In this document: piece after piece, positions 28,065 to 39,322 of the stretch | How positions within the stretch are numbered: the stretch's first letter is position 1 | Layout: each line of letters starts with the position of its first letter | Assembly: GCF_017876115.1 (NCBI RefSeq) | Contig: NZ_JAGINO010000009.1 | Span: 1 to 64,000, forward strand | Reading direction: 5' to 3' | DNA: 64,000 nt | DNA from: Azospirillum picis | GTDB lineage: Bacteria > Pseudomonadota > Alphaproteobacteria > Azospirillales > Azospirillaceae | Notes under the pieces: model-generated | Database searches by the model: none | What the model saw: only the letters and a program-made list of their open reading frames with translations | What the model was told of the DNA's origin: nothing | Made by a program: the position numbers and the translations under genes

Positions 28065-30074
28065 ATGAGCCTTTTCAATCGCCTTTCCGTAAGGACCAAG
28101 ATCACCGCCGGCAGCGCCGGTATCCTGGTGTTCCTCGTGCTGATCGGCGGCATCGGAATCGTCGCGCTGCGCGACGCCGGTGGCGCGGTGGAAACCTACA
28201 AGCGGCTCGGGCAGCAGACGAACGAGCTGGGCCGCATCCAGGCGCTGATGCTGGAGATGCGGCAGCAGGCGACCAGTTTCCTGCTGACCGGCGACGCCGA
28301 GGTCGGGGCGACGGTCCGCCGCCATGCCGAGGACGCGGCCCGGACCATCGCGGAGGCCCGCGGCCTCTTCACCGATCCGGCACTGCTCGGCACGGTCGAC
28401 CACATGGCCGAGGAGATTGCCCAGTACCGGGAGGCGTTCGCCACGGCGATGGAGCTGCAGGCCCAGCGCACCAAGACGATCGGCGACCTGAACGAGCTCG
28501 GCCCGCGCCTGGAGAAGGCGCTGGACGGGATCATGGACAGCGCCGGTGCCGCCAACGACACCGAGGCGGCCTATCTGGCCGGCATGGCACTGCGCCACAT
28601 GCTGTCGGCGCGCATCTCCGCCACCCGCTACAACGTCGACAGCTCGCCGACGCTGGCCGACGAGACGCTCGCGCAGTTCGCCGACGCCGCCAGCCGCGGC
28701 GGGGCGATGATGGCAAAGCTGGGAGACTTCGAGCGCCGCAAGATGGCGATGTCCTACACTGCGATGCTGCGCGTCTACATCACGGGCTTCAACGGCCTGG
28801 TCAAGACCACCGGCGAACGCGACAGGCTGGTGCGCGAGGTGCTGGTGCCGGTCGGCGAGTCCGTCGGCAAGCAGGCGGACGAATTGACGCAGGCGAGCGT
28901 GGCGAACCAGCAGGCGCTGGGTGTCCAGACCGGCACCTTCATCGGCAAGTCGCGCACGGTGATGGCCGGCGCCTCGCTGATCGCCGTGGTGCTGGGGGTG
29001 GCGGTGGCGCTCCTGATCGGGCGCGGGCTGTCGCGGCCGGTGGTGGCGATGACCGACCGCATGACCCGGCTTGCCGGCGGCGACCGCGCGGTCGACATCC
29101 CCGGTCTCGACCGCGCGGACGAGATCGGCGGCATGGCCAAGGCGCTCCAGGTCTTCAAGGACAGCCTGATCGAGAGCGACCGGCTGGCCGCCCTCCAGCA
29201 GGCGGAGCATGAGGCGGGGCGCATCCGCGGCGAGCGGATCGACCGGCTGACCCGGGAGTTCGACCAGCTTGTGCTGGCGGCGCTCGGCCGGGTGTCCCTG
29301 TCGGCGACCCAACTGCAGGCCACCGCCCAGGCCATGTCGGCCAACGCCGAACAGACGACCCGCCAGGCCGACGCGGTCGCCAGCGCCTCCCAGGAGGCGA
29401 CCGGCAACGTCGAGACGGTGGCCGCGGCCACCGAGGAGCTGTCCGCCTCGATCGCCGAGATCGGCCGCCAGGTGGCGGAGAGCACCCGCATGGCCGGCCA
29501 GGCGGTGGCCGTCGCCGGGAAGACCGATACGACCGTGCGCGGGCTGGTGGATGCCGCCCAGCGCATCGGCGAGGTCGTCGGCCTGATCACCGACATCGCC
29601 AGCCAGACCAACCTGCTGGCGCTGAACGCCACCATCGAGGCGGCCCGCGCCGGCGAGGCCGGCAAGGGCTTCGCCGTGGTTGCGGGCGAGGTCAAGCAAC
29701 TGGCCAGCCAGACCGCCAAGGCGACGGAGGAGATCGGCTCGCAGATCGCCGGCATCCAGGAGATCAGCCGACAGGCGGCAGGCGCGATCGCCGAGATCGG
29801 CCGGGTGATCGGCGAGATCAACCACATCTCCACCACCATCGCCGCCGCCGTCGAACAGCAGGGGGCGGCCACCGGGGAGATCAGCCGCAACGTCCAGCAG
29901 GCCGCCCGCGGCACCCAGCAGGTGTCCGGCACGATCGTCGGCGTGTCGGAGGCTGCGGCCTCCACCGGCGGCGCGTCGCGCGAGGTGCTGGCCGCGTCCG
30001 ACGGGCTCAACCATGAGGCCGAGGGCCTCCGCGGCTTCGTGTCGCGCTTCCTCGCCGACATGCGGGCGGCCTGA
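28065..30074 (+). CDS. Methyl-accepting chemotaxis protein
   Basis: This encodes 669 residues from ATG 28065 ([13 protein letters not shown]). TM1 is at about 13-35, a helical periplasmic sensor at about 36-297, TM2 at about 299-319, HAMP at about 320-373, then the MA signalling domain. The hairpin-tip sequence [20 protein letters not shown] is perfectly kept, so it should engage CheA/CheW. No C-terminal CheR/CheB pentapeptide is seen. The sensor looks like a long four-helix bundle; ligand unknown. The frame is open 114 bases upstream, but those residues are not MCP-like. Confidence 0.95.
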   Translation: MSLFNRLSVRTKITAGSAGILVFLVLIGGIGIVALRDAGGAVETYKRLGQQTNELGRIQALMLEMRQQATSFLLTGDAEVGATVRRHAEDAARTIAEARGLFTDPALLGTVDHMAEEIAQYREAFATAMELQAQRTKTIGDLNELGPRLEKALDGIMDSAGAANDTEAAYLAGMALRHMLSARISATRYNVDSSPTLADETLAQFADAASRGGAMMAKLGDFERRKMAMSYTAMLRVYITGFNGLVKTTGERDRLVREVLVPVGESVGKQADELTQASVANQQALGVQTGTFIGKSRTVMAGASLIAVVLGVAVALLIGRGLSRPVVAMTDRMTRLAGGDRAVDIPGLDRADEIGGMAKALQVFKDSLIESDRLAALQQAEHEAGRIRGERIDRLTREFDQLVLAALGRVSLSATQLQATAQAMSANAEQTTRQADAVASASQEATGNVETVAAATEELSASIAEIGRQVAESTRMAGQAVAVAGKTDTTVRGLVDAAQRIGEVVGLITDIASQTNLLALNATIEAARAGEAGKGFAVVAGEVKQLASQTAKATEEIGSQIAGIQEISRQAAGAIAEIGRVIGEINHISTTIAAAVEQQGAATGEISRNVQQAARGTQQVSGTIVGVSEAAASTGGASREVLAASDGLNHEAEGLRGFVSRFLADMRAA

Positions 30075-30228
30075 GCGCAAAGGCCGGCTGCGGCCTGGGT
30101 TTCAAGGCTCCGGCGGCACCACGGGACCGCCGCCGGAGCCGCGCCATAAGCGAGGCGCCGGCCGGCCCAGCCTTTTTCGCACCGACAATCCCCTTGCACG
30201 GCGGGGTGCCCTTCGGCACATAGGCGCC

Positions 30229-30891
30229 ATGATCCTGACCCCGATTGCCATCGACGACATGCCGAAGGCGCTTGCCGCCTTCGACGCCAACCTGGACGGC
30301 CATCCGCAGGCGCGGGCCGCCTTCCGCCGCATCGCCGCCACCTGGCCGGTCCGCCCCGACGGCGAGCCGAACGGCGGCGTCGACACCCCGGCGCACCGGG
30401 CCGAAGCGGTGCGGCTGGCCCACGCCCACGGCATCGGCACGCTGGACGAGCCGCCCAGCCGCTCCTTCATGTGGGACGGCCAGGTGATCCGCACCGAGGT
30501 CGAGGCGACAGTGATCGTGCATGAGGTGGCGCACTGGCTGTGCGCTGCGCCGGATCGCCGGCCGCTGATCGACTACGGCCTCGGTCCGGGCCCGGAAACC
30601 ACCGCCCGGAAAGAGGCCCGCGCCGACAAGCGCCTGTGCTTCGAGGACTGCATGCACGAGGAGCAGCAGACCTCCCTGCTCGGCGTGCTGTGGGAGGCGG
30701 AGCTGGACCAGCCGGCCATCCTGGCCTTCATGGAACAGAACTGGATGGAGCACTGGGAGCGGCCGAGCACCGCCGCCTTCTTCATCCGCCACGCCGAGGA
30801 ACTGTTCGGCCGCGGGCTGATCGACGCCGACGGGCGCCCGACCACCGCGCGCGGCTGGGCGGACGAACGCCGGGGCGTCCTGGCCGCCTGA
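30229..30891 (+). CDS. HExxH protein resembling EF-P hydroxylase (EpmC/YfcM)
   Basis: This encodes 220 residues from ATG 30229. HEVAH at 98-102 lies in IVHEVAHWLCAAPDRRPLIDYG, which closely follows the EpmC pattern HEISHW-A-RR-L-DFG. FEDCMHEEQQTSLLG may correspond to the FEDVEV segment. In E. coli EpmC hydroxylates the modified Lys of EF-P. Whether this distant form acts on EF-P cannot be judged here; efp, epmA and epmB are not in the window. Alternatively it is a generic metal-dependent hydrolase. Single gene, convergent with the AEC transporter. Confidence 0.6.
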   Translation: MILTPIAIDDMPKALAAFDANLDGHPQARAAFRRIAATWPVRPDGEPNGGVDTPAHRAEAVRLAHAHGIGTLDEPPSRSFMWDGQVIRTEVEATVIVHEVAHWLCAAPDRRPLIDYGLGPGPETTARKEARADKRLCFEDCMHEEQQTSLLGVLWEAELDQPAILAFMEQNWMEHWERPSTAAFFIRHAEELFGRGLIDADGRPTTARGWADERRGVLAA

Positions 30892-30952
30892 TCGGGTCGC
30901 TTGATTGGGCCGTCTGGCCGGGCGGCCCGAAGCGCGGGGGCCGGGCGTCACG

Positions 30953-31909
30953 TCAGCCGGCTCCGGACACCATGAAGGCGATGGAGATCGACACCGGCGA
31001 CAGCAGGGTGGAGATCAGCAGCGACATCGACACCACCTCGCGTCCGGCGCCGTAGCGCTCGGCGAAGACATAGGCGTTGATGCCGGTCGGCAGGGCGGCT
31101 GCCGTGACCGCCGGCGCCACCCACAGCGGCGACAGATGGAAGACCTGGGTGGCCAGCAGCCAGGTCAGCAGCGGGTGCAGCCCGGTCTTCAGCACGGCCA
31201 CCACCGCTCCCGGCAGGATCGCTCCCGACGCCGGGCTGAAGGCCAGCGTCGCCCCCAGCGAGAAGCAGGCACAGGGCAGCACCGCCTGCCCCAGCATGGT
31301 GAAGCCCTTCATCACCATGGCCGGGACCGGCGCATGCAGGAGATTGGCGCCCAGGCCCAGCGCCACGCCCAGCACCAGCGGACTGGTCAGCGTCGCCCAG
31401 GCGGCGGCCAGTGCCGCCCTGACCGGATGGCCCGCCACGCCGCCCGCCCGTTGCGCGCCGGCAGAGCGTTGCGCCTCGACCAGCATGGTGGCGGAGGTGA
31501 AAAGCAACGGCGACTGGAAGACGATCAGCAGCATCACCGGCACCGCCACGGCCGGGCCATAGGCCTGCATGACGATGGGAATGCCGAGCATGGCGATGTT
31601 GGAGAAGGAACTGGCCAGGCCGATCGTGGCGATCTGCTCCCGGCGGCCCGCCAGCCGCATCCACAGGGCGCCCACCAGGAAGACCGCGAAGGCGGCGAGG
31701 TAGAAGGACGCGATCAGCGCCCATTCGAGCGGATCGGGAATGTCGGCCTGCGCCATGCTGGCGAACAGCAGGGCCGGCAGCGCGTAAAGGCCCACGAACC
31801 GCGACAGCCCCTGCGCCATGGCACTGGTGAAGCCGCGCCACCGCGCGGCCCAGAAGCCGAGGCCGATCAGGCCGAACATCGGCAGGACGAGCTGGAAGAT
31901 CAGGGACAT
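30953..31909 (-). CDS. AEC family permease (auxin efflux carrier-like)
   Basis: This encodes 318 residues from ATG 31909 with about ten hydrophobic segments. LVLPMFGLIGLGFWAARW at the N-terminus, LASSFSNIAMLGIPI, the GLGANLLHAPVPAMVMKGFTMLG segment and a C-terminal ALPTGINAYVFAERY are characteristic. Bacterial AEC members transport organic acids such as malate; the substrate here is unknown. The longer frame to 32203 overlaps the tRNA-Gly region and is rejected. Confidence 0.88.
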   Translation of the reverse strand: MSLIFQLVLPMFGLIGLGFWAARWRGFTSAMAQGLSRFVGLYALPALLFASMAQADIPDPLEWALIASFYLAAFAVFLVGALWMRLAGRREQIATIGLASSFSNIAMLGIPIVMQAYGPAVAVPVMLLIVFQSPLLFTSATMLVEAQRSAGAQRAGGVAGHPVRAALAAAWATLTSPLVLGVALGLGANLLHAPVPAMVMKGFTMLGQAVLPCACFSLGATLAFSPASGAILPGAVVAVLKTGLHPLLTWLLATQVFHLSPLWVAPAVTAAALPTGINAYVFAERYGAGREVVSMSLLISTLLSPVSISIAFMVSGAG

Positions 31910-32096
31910 GGGAAACGCCTGCCGGACGCTGCGATGCACGGCGCCCGAAGGCGGACGCCGGCCATTACAGCGCCCCGCCGCCGATGATGGAACGTCTTCG
32001 AACGATTGGCAGATCTGCGCGGCCGGCGCGGGCGCAGAACCGCCGGCCGACCCGGACCGCGGTCCGGCGAGGGGGGATAGAAGGGGAATGCCGACG

Positions 32097-32136
32097 GGAA
32101 AAAAGCAAAGGGCCAGCGCGTTTCCGCCCGGCCCCT
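32097..32136 (-). terminator. Terminator of tRNA-Gly
   Basis: On the minus strand AGGGGCC...GGCCCTT forms a stem with a GC-rich interior and GAAA-type loop, followed by GCTTTTTTCC, about 25 bases after the tRNA. Confidence 0.65.
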
Positions 32137-32158
32137 GGAACTGCGGCAATTTGAAAAC

Positions 32159-32233
32159 TGGAGCGGGCGAAGGGATTCGAACCCTCGACCCCAACCTTGG
32201 CAAGGTTGTGCTCTACCCCTGAGCTACGCCCGC
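32159..32233 (-). tRNA. tRNA-Gly (GCC)
   Basis: The acceptor GCGGGCG/CGCCCGC pairs fully and CCA is encoded (TGG at 32159-32161 on the plus strand). The anticodon stem CAACC/GGTTG holds the loop TTGCCAA, so the anticodon is GCC. The T-arm GGGTTCGAATCCC is standard. A terminator follows at 32097-32136. Confidence 0.97.
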
Positions 32234-32354
32234 GCTCCGCACCGTCTGGCGGTGTGCGGCGGACTATACTCATCGGCCGACGCAATGCAAGCGCCTTGTT
32301 CCGGTTTTTTCCACCGGCTGGACGATTTTCCACGGGATCGGTACAAAGATCGCC

Positions 32355-32921
32355 ATGGACACCGCATCGCTCCCCCTGCCCGATCCCAACGCCCCGCTGC
32401 CGACCTCGCCGGAACAGCTTCTGGCACGGCTCGACGCGCTCGGCATCCCGGCCGCCACGCACAGCCACCCGCCGCTGCACACGGTGGAGGAAAGCAAGGC
32501 GCTGCGCGGCGCCCTGCCCGGCGGCCACTGCAAGAACCTGTTCCTGAAGGACAGGAAGGGCCAGCACTGGCTGGTCGTGGCGCTGGAGGATGCGCGGATC
32601 GAGCTGAACCGGCTGGACAAGGCCATCGGGTCCGCAAGGCTGTCCTTCGCCTCGCCCGAGCGGCTGTGGCACGTCCTCGGCATCCGTCCGGGGTCGGTCT
32701 CGCCCTTCGCCCTGGTGAACGACGCCGGCCACCAGGTGCGCGTGGTGCTGCAGAAGGCGATGATGGAGCACGAGCTGCTCAACTACCATCCGCTGCTGAA
32801 CGACCGGACCACGGCGATTCGCTCCGAGGACCTGCTGCGCTTCATCCGCGCCTGCGGCCACGAGCCGGCGATCGTCGATTTCGGCGCCGAACCGGATGGC
32901 GGCGGCACAGTGGCCGGCTGA
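32355..32921 (+). CDS. Prolyl-tRNA editing domain protein (ProXp-ala / YbaK-type)
   Basis: This encodes 188 residues. LARLDALGIPAATHSHPPLHTVEES, then GGHCKNLFLKDRKGQHWLVVALEDARIELNRL and LGIRPGSVSPFALVNDA are the signature of the free-standing ProRS-associated editing domain (PrdX, ProXp-ala), which clears Ala-tRNA(Pro). The conserved Lys in KNLFLKD is present. Alphaproteobacterial ProRS lacks the insertion domain, so a trans-editing factor makes sense. It stands alone, after the tRNA-Gly. Confidence 0.9.
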   Translation: MDTASLPLPDPNAPLPTSPEQLLARLDALGIPAATHSHPPLHTVEESKALRGALPGGHCKNLFLKDRKGQHWLVVALEDARIELNRLDKAIGSARLSFASPERLWHVLGIRPGSVSPFALVNDAGHQVRVVLQKAMMEHELLNYHPLLNDRTTAIRSEDLLRFIRACGHEPAIVDFGAEPDGGGTVAG

Positions 32922-33076
32922 ATCCCGGCGGCGGCACCCGGTGGCCGCACCCGACGGCGACGCAATGCTTGCTTGAGCCGACGCGCACACTCACATATCA
33001 CGGCAAACAGACCGGCAACATGGCCCACCGGGCTGTCCTCCTGGGCCAGACACCACCAACGGGACCGAACCACGCC

Positions 33077-34030
33077 ATGTTCTCCATGCCCCCCGCGAAC
33101 GCGCCCAAGCCCGCAGCCAAGCCTGCCGCCGGCGGTGCCGCCGACCTCGTGAAGGACAGCTCCGACCGCGCCTTCATGGCCGACGTGATCGAGGCGTCGC
33201 GCGACGTGCCGGTGATCGTCGACTTCTGGGCGCCCTGGTGCGGCCCCTGCAAGCAGCTCGGCCCGATCATCGAGAAGGTGGTGCGCGCCGCCAAGGGTGC
33301 CGTCCGCCTGGTGAAGATCGACACCGACGCCAACCCGATGATCGCGTCGCAGCTTCGGGTGCAGTCGATCCCGGCGGTCTACGCCTTCTTCCAGGGTCGG
33401 CCGGTCGACGGCTTCATGGGCGCCCTGCCCGAATCCCAGGTCAAGGCGTTCGTCGACAAGCTGGTGGCGCTGGCCAAGCAGGCCGGGGTCGGCGGCGGCG
33501 ACGACATGCTGGAGGAGGCGCTTGCCCAGGCCAAGGAGATGCTGGACGGCGGCGACCTGCAGGGTGCGCTGGACCTTTACGGCCAGATCCTCCAGGCCGA
33601 GCCCGAGCATGCCCAGGCCTTTGCCGGCATCGTCCGCTGCCTGATCGCGGCCGGCGAACTGGAGCAGGCCAAGGAGATGCTGGCCCAGGCCCCCGAGGCG
33701 ATCGCCAAGGACAAGGAACTGGCCAACGTCCGCGCCGCGCTGGAGGTGGCGGAGCAGGCTTCCAACGCCGGCCCGATCCCGGAGCTGATGGAGAAGGTCG
33801 CGCATGATCCGGCCGACCACGCCGCCCGCTTCGATCTCGCCATGGCGCTGTTCGCCGCCGGCAAGCGCGAGGCCGCGGTGGACGAGCTTCTGGAGATCTT
33901 CAAGCGCGACCGGACCTGGAACGACGACGCGGCGCGCAAGCAGTTGGTAAAGTTCTTCGAGGCTTTCGGCCAGACCGATCCCTTGACGATCAAGACCCGC
34001 CGGCGCCTGTCGTCGATGATGTTCAGCTAA
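33077..34030 (+). CDS. ybbN: Thioredoxin-like co-chaperone YbbN/CnoX
   Basis: This encodes 317 residues from ATG 33077. The thioredoxin domain (about 22-135) has [13 protein letters not shown], with both redox cysteines kept. TPR-like helices follow ([27 protein letters not shown]; repeats to the end). This is the YbbN/CnoX layout, a holdase that works with GroEL and can redox-protect clients. An ATG at 33020 could extend it by 19 residues. Four genes follow on the same strand at short spacing. Confidence 0.92.
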   Translation: MFSMPPANAPKPAAKPAAGGAADLVKDSSDRAFMADVIEASRDVPVIVDFWAPWCGPCKQLGPIIEKVVRAAKGAVRLVKIDTDANPMIASQLRVQSIPAVYAFFQGRPVDGFMGALPESQVKAFVDKLVALAKQAGVGGGDDMLEEALAQAKEMLDGGDLQGALDLYGQILQAEPEHAQAFAGIVRCLIAAGELEQAKEMLAQAPEAIAKDKELANVRAALEVAEQASNAGPIPELMEKVAHDPADHAARFDLAMALFAAGKREAAVDELLEIFKRDRTWNDDAARKQLVKFFEAFGQTDPLTIKTRRRLSSMMFS

Positions 34031-34075
34031 GGCTTTTCGGAACGGGCGGCTGTTCCGCGGTTCAAGGGGTTCTAT

Positions 34076-34753
34076 GTGATTGGCATGACCAGGAACCCCT
34101 TCGACCCCGCTTTCGGTCAGCTCCCGACGATGCTGCCGATCTTTCCGCTGGCCGGCGTGCTGCTGCTGCCCCGCGCACGGCTGCCGCTGAACGTCTTCGA
34201 GCCGCGCTACCTCGCCATGGTCGAGGACGCGCTGGCGAGCGGCCGTATGATCGGCATGATCCAGCCGGTTGATTCGGCGTCCCGCGAACGCGATCCGGCG
34301 GTCTATCCCTGCGGCTGCGCCGGGCGCATCACCAGTTTCGGCGAGACCGACGACGGCCGCTTCCTCATCACCCTGACCGGTATCGCCCGCTTCGAGATCG
34401 CCCGGGAGGTCGAGGGCGCGCGCGGCTATCGCCGCATCGTTCCCGACTGGCGCCCGTTCAAGGGGGATATGGAACCGGAAGCCTGCGGCGACGTCGACCG
34501 CAGCCGCCTGCTGGGCGCACTGAAGACCTATTTCCGCGTCCAGGGGCTTTCGGTCGACTGGAAATCCATCGAGACGACGCTGGACGAACGGCTGATCAAT
34601 TCACTGGCGATGATCTGTCCCTTCAGCCCGAGCGAAAAGCAGGCGCTGCTGGAGGCCCCGACGCTGGCGGAGCGAGGGAAGGTCTTGATCGGGCTGGTGG
34701 AGATGGCCATTCTCGACAGCCACGACGGGGACGGCCCGCCCCCCAGGCACTGA
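34076..34753 (+). CDS. Lon N-terminal (LAN) domain protein
   Basis: This encodes 225 residues from GTG 34076, six bases after AAGGGGT; ATG 34085 is the alternative. LPIFPLAGVLLLPRARLPLNVFEPRYLAMVEDAL is the Lon substrate-binding domain start, and CGCAGRITSFGETDDGRFLITLTGIARF continues it. There is no ATPase or protease part, so it is a stand-alone LAN-domain protein (COG2802), possibly an adaptor. It is the second gene in the ybbN run. Confidence 0.88.
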   Translation: MIGMTRNPFDPAFGQLPTMLPIFPLAGVLLLPRARLPLNVFEPRYLAMVEDALASGRMIGMIQPVDSASRERDPAVYPCGCAGRITSFGETDDGRFLITLTGIARFEIAREVEGARGYRRIVPDWRPFKGDMEPEACGDVDRSRLLGALKTYFRVQGLSVDWKSIETTLDERLINSLAMICPFSPSEKQALLEAPTLAERGKVLIGLVEMAILDSHDGDGPPPRH

Positions 34754-34786
34754 CCGCCCCCTTCCCCATCGATTGTGAGACACGAC

Positions 34787-35017
34787 ATGGCGACGCCCGA
34801 CGACAAGAGCAGCGAACCGAAGACCAGCGCCCGCGTCGACCCGAAGCTGCTGGAGATCCTGGTCTGCCCGCTGACCAAGGGTCCGCTGCGCTACGACGCC
34901 GAGCATGCCGAGCTGATCAGCGAGCGCGCCGGGCTGGCCTATCCCATCCGCGACGGCATCCCGATCATGCTGATCGACGAGGCGCGCAGCCTGGACAAGG
35001 CGGGGTCGGCGCGATGA
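34787..35017 (+). CDS. Trm112 family protein (YcaR-like)
   Basis: This encodes 76 residues from ATG 34787. [19 protein letters not shown] and [20 protein letters not shown] are the Trm112/UPF0434 pattern. Only one Cys is kept of the zinc-site pairs, as in many bacterial members. Trm112-like proteins activate methyltransferases; the target here is unknown. Its TGA overlaps the ATG of the next gene (35014-35017). Confidence 0.92.
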   Translation: MATPDDKSSEPKTSARVDPKLLEILVCPLTKGPLRYDAEHAELISERAGLAYPIRDGIPIMLIDEARSLDKAGSAR

Positions 35018-35406
35018 GCGGCGATGCCGGCGGAAGCTTCGGCACCGTCCACTGGCCCACGGAAATCCGGCTGAAGACGCAGGAGAAGCGGCTGGAGGTC
35101 GATTTCGACGACGGCCGCCGCTTCTCCTATCCGGCGGAGTTCCTGCGCGTCGTAAGCCCGTCGGCCGAGGTGCAGGGCCACAATCCCAGCCAGAAGCAGA
35201 CGGTCGCCGGCCGCCGCCACGTCGGCATCATGCGGCTGGAGCCGGTCGGCAACTATGCCGTCCGCATCGTCTTCGACGACCTGCACGACAGCGGCATCTA
35301 TAGCTGGAAATACCTCTACGAGATCGGCACCGATCAGGACCGCCTGTGGGCCGAGTATCTGGAGGAGCTCCAGGCCAAGGGCCTGAGCCGGGAGCCGCGG
35401 CGCTGA
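35014..35406 (+). CDS. DUF971 domain protein
   Basis: This encodes 130 residues. [33 protein letters not shown] is the DUF971 / gamma-butyrobetaine-hydroxylase N-terminal-like domain, followed by [27 protein letters not shown]. Stand-alone forms occur in gene runs for iron-sulfur or cofactor handling; the function is not established. Translation is coupled to the Trm112 gene by a four-base overlap. It converges on ubiD. Confidence 0.9.
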   Translation: MSGDAGGSFGTVHWPTEIRLKTQEKRLEVDFDDGRRFSYPAEFLRVVSPSAEVQGHNPSQKQTVAGRRHVGIMRLEPVGNYAVRIVFDDLHDSGIYSWKYLYEIGTDQDRLWAEYLEELQAKGLSREPRR

Positions 35407-35410
35407 GCCG

Positions 35411-35452
35411 GCGCGCCGCCCGCCCCCCTCCCCGGCCGGGAGAGGGGCGGCG
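35411..35452. repeat. Dispersed palindromic intergenic repeat (copy 4, short)
   Basis: GGCGCGCCGCCCGCCCCCCTCCCC-GGCC-GGGAGAGGGGCGGCGCC is a hairpin between the convergent DUF971 and ubiD genes and carries the CCCTCCCC/GGGAGAGGG core. It may also end both transcripts. Confidence 0.6.
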
Positions 35453-35461
35453 CCGGCTTCC

Positions 35462-36988
35462 TCATTTCCAGATCGGTTTGCCGCTGCCCGGCAGGCCGTA
35501 AAGGTTCCATTTGCGGCTGACCTGGTCGACGACCTCGTCGCTCATGCGGATCTTCTGGCCCCACTCGCGCTTGGTTTCCGGCGGCCACTTGTTGGTGGCG
35601 TCCAGGCCGACCTTGCCGCCGAGGCCCGAATCGGGGCTGGCGAAGTCGAGATAGTCGATCGGCGTGCCTTCGATCACCGTGATGTCGCGGGCCGGATCCA
35701 TGCGTGTGGAGATCGCCCACATCACGTCCTTCCAGTTCCGCGCGTCGATGTCGTCGTCCACGACGATCACCCACTTCGTGTACATGAACTGGCGCAGGAA
35801 GGACCAGACGCCCATCATCACCCGCTTGGCGTGGCCGGGATAGGCCTTCTTCATGCTGACCACGGCGATGCGGTAGGAGCAGCCCTCCGGCGGCAGCCAG
35901 AAATCGACGATCTCCGGGAACTGCTGGGTCAGCAGCGGGATGAACACCTCGTTCAGCGCTTCCCCCAGCACCGACGGCTCGTCGGGCGGCCGGCCGGTGA
36001 AGGTGGAGAGATAGATCGGTTTGCGCCGCATCGTCATGGCGGTGACGGTGAAGACCGGGAAGGATTCGACCGAGTTGTAATAGCCGGTATGGTCGCCGTA
36101 GGGTCCCTCGTCGGCGTACTCGTCGAGGCTGACATGGCCCTCCAGCACGATCTCCGCCTGGGCGGGGACCTTCAGCGGCACCGTCTTGCAGTCCACCAGC
36201 TCGACCTTCCTGCCGCGCAGCAGGCCGGCGAACTGGTATTCCGACAGGGTGTCGGGCACCGGCGTCACCGCGGCCAGGATGGTGCCGGGGTCGGCCCCGA
36301 GCACGACAGCGCAGGGCAGCGGCTCGCGCTTGCCGCCCATTTTTTCCTGATGAGCCTGCCAGCGGTGATGGTGCTGGGCGCCGCCGCGGTGCTTCAGCCA
36401 GCGCATAATGGTCTTGTTGCGGCCCAGCACCTGCATGCGGTAGATGCCGAGGTTGAAGTCGTCCTCGCGCTTGCCCGTCGGCCCCTTGGTCACCACCAGC
36501 GGCCAGGTGATAAGGGGCGCCGGCTCGCCCGGCCAGCAGCTCTGCACCGGCAGGCGGCCGAGATCGACGTCATCGCCGGTCAGCACCACCTCCTGGCAGG
36601 GAGCGGAGCCGACGGTCTTCGGCTTCATCGACAGCACGGTCTTGGCCAGCGGGATCAGCTCCAGTGCCTCGCGGAAGCCGCCGGGCGGCTCCGGCTGCTT
36701 GAGGAAGGCCAGCGTCTCGCCGACGGCGCGGAGCTGGTGCGGCTCGCGGTCCATGCCCCAGGTGACGCGCTCCACCGTGCCGAACAGGTTGACCAGGACC
36801 GGCATCTCGGACCGGGTGCCGTCGGCCTTGATGACGTTCTCGAACAGCACCGCCGGGCCGCCCTCCGCCAGCAGGCGCGTCTGGATCTCGGTCATCTCCA
36901 GCACGGTCGACACCGGCTCCTTCACCACCACCAGCCGACCATTCTTCTCCAGCCGGTCGATGAAGTCGCGCAACGAGGTGTAGGGCAT
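35462..36988 (-). CDS. ubiD: UbiD family prFMN-dependent decarboxylase
   Basis: This encodes 508 residues. It begins [22 protein letters not shown]. The prFMN/metal-binding part includes [19 protein letters not shown], and [12 protein letters not shown] carries the conserved acidic active-site residues. Length and the C-terminal [17 protein letters not shown] fit 3-octaprenyl-4-hydroxybenzoate decarboxylase of ubiquinone synthesis. It needs prenylated FMN from UbiX, which is not in the window. The [14 protein letters not shown] stretch is also typical. Confidence 0.95.
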   Translation of the reverse strand: MPYTSLRDFIDRLEKNGRLVVVKEPVSTVLEMTEIQTRLLAEGGPAVLFENVIKADGTRSEMPVLVNLFGTVERVTWGMDREPHQLRAVGETLAFLKQPEPPGGFREALELIPLAKTVLSMKPKTVGSAPCQEVVLTGDDVDLGRLPVQSCWPGEPAPLITWPLVVTKGPTGKREDDFNLGIYRMQVLGRNKTIMRWLKHRGGAQHHHRWQAHQEKMGGKREPLPCAVVLGADPGTILAAVTPVPDTLSEYQFAGLLRGRKVELVDCKTVPLKVPAQAEIVLEGHVSLDEYADEGPYGDHTGYYNSVESFPVFTVTAMTMRRKPIYLSTFTGRPPDEPSVLGEALNEVFIPLLTQQFPEIVDFWLPPEGCSYRIAVVSMKKAYPGHAKRVMMGVWSFLRQFMYTKWVIVVDDDIDARNWKDVMWAISTRMDPARDITVIEGTPIDYLDFASPDSGLGGKVGLDATNKWPPETKREWGQKIRMSDEVVDQVSRKWNLYGLPGSGKPIWK

Positions 36989-37086
36989 CGCCGGGTGTCC
37001 GTGTGTTGAGGGGCGTTGAAAGCGGACGATACCCTTCCGCCCGGCGGCCGTTCCGTCAAGTGCGGCGGCGGAAGCAGCGAAAGAAA

Positions 37087-37122
37087 AGCCCCTCTCCCGC
37101 CGGCCGGCGGGAGAGGGGCTTG
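37087..37122. terminator. 36-base perfect palindrome, terminator of phbAB
   Basis: AAGCCCCTCTCCCGCCGG is followed directly by its reverse complement. It lies about 40 bases past the phbB stop. On the minus strand it is followed by TTCTTTCGC. It contains the GGGAGAGGGG core of the dispersed repeat, so it may be a member that has become a terminator. Confidence 0.65.
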
Positions 37123-37160
37123 CAAGGACAGGATGGTGGCGTGGACGGATCCCGCGAGGA

Positions 37161-37883
37161 TCAGTACATGTGCTGGCCGCCGTTGATCGACAGCGTCGAG
37201 CCGGTCATGAAGCCGTTGTCGTCGCTGACCAGGAACAGGACGGCGTTGGCAATCTCCGAGGCGCGGCCGAGGCGGCCGACCGGGACGCGGGCGACGATCT
37301 TCTCCAGCACGTTGGCCGGCACCGCGCGCACCATGTCGGTGTCGATGTAGCCGGGGGCGATGGCGTTGACGGTGATGCCCTTGGCCGCGCTTTCCTGGGC
37401 CAGCGCCTTGGTGAAGCCGTGGATGCCCGACTTGGCGGCGGCGTAGTTGACCTGGCCGTACTGGCCGGCCTGGCCGTTGATCGAGCCGATGTTGACGATG
37501 CGGCCGAAGCCGCGCTCGCGCATGCCGTCGATGACGTTGCGGCACATGTTGAAGCAGGAGGACAGGTTGGTGTGGATCACCGCCTCCCACTGCTGGTAGG
37601 TCATGCGGTGCATCACGCCGTCGCGGGTGATGCCGGCGTTGTTGATGAGCACCTCGACCGGGCCGAGGTCGCCCTCGATCGCCGCGATCCCCTTCTTGCA
37701 GGCGTCGAAATCCGCGACGTCGAACTTGTAGGTCGGGATGCCGGTGCGGGCGGTGAATTCCTCGGCCGCCTGGTCGTTGCCGGCGTAATTGGCGGCCACC
37801 TTGTAACCGGCATTCTTCAGGGCGATGCAGACCGCTTCGCCGATGCCGCGGGTGCCGCCCGTGACGACTGCAACTCGAGCCAT
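37161..37883 (-). CDS. phbB: Acetoacetyl-CoA reductase
   Basis: This encodes 240 residues from ATG 37883, a short-chain dehydrogenase. The cofactor loop [30 protein letters not shown], and catalytic [16 protein letters not shown] are PhbB-typical; the C-terminus [21 protein letters not shown] is diagnostic. It reduces acetoacetyl-CoA to (R)-3-hydroxybutyryl-CoA with NADPH for PHB synthesis. It follows phbA on the same strand with 150 bases between, including a hairpin. Confidence 0.97.
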   Translation of the reverse strand: MARVAVVTGGTRGIGEAVCIALKNAGYKVAANYAGNDQAAEEFTARTGIPTYKFDVADFDACKKGIAAIEGDLGPVEVLINNAGITRDGVMHRMTYQQWEAVIHTNLSSCFNMCRNVIDGMRERGFGRIVNIGSINGQAGQYGQVNYAAAKSGIHGFTKALAQESAAKGITVNAIAPGYIDTDMVRAVPANVLEKIVARVPVGRLGRASEIANAVLFLVSDDNGFMTGSTLSINGGQHMY

Positions 37884-37995
37884 TGTTTTTCTCCCCAGAA
37901 AAGTGATCGTTTGGTTGGTTTCTTGTGGTTGTTGTTTTTGGGCGAGCGCAGGCAATCCCGCGGGTGCGGGGTGCGTGCGAACACCTTGGACGGGT

Positions 37996-38026
37996 CGGGC
38001 CGCCCCCTCAGCGGGAGGGCGGCCCG
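37996..38026 (-). promoter_or_regulatory. Hairpin between phbA and phbB
   Basis: CGGGCCGCCC pairs perfectly with GGGCGGCCCG around an 11-base loop, just after the phbA stop. It lacks a T-run on the minus strand. It may set the relative levels of phbA and phbB message. Confidence 0.45.
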
Positions 38027-38033
38027 TCCGATA

Positions 38034-39209
<1,176 letters not shown>

Positions 39210-39322
39210 GGAACGCTCCTCGAATTAGGACAGTTTTATTATAGCGCTGGTGGGACGCTCGGAGTGGTTCTTACCTTAAGACGTGCAGACCAAAGGGCGC
39301 AAGATGGCCGAAGGTCGCTGGC

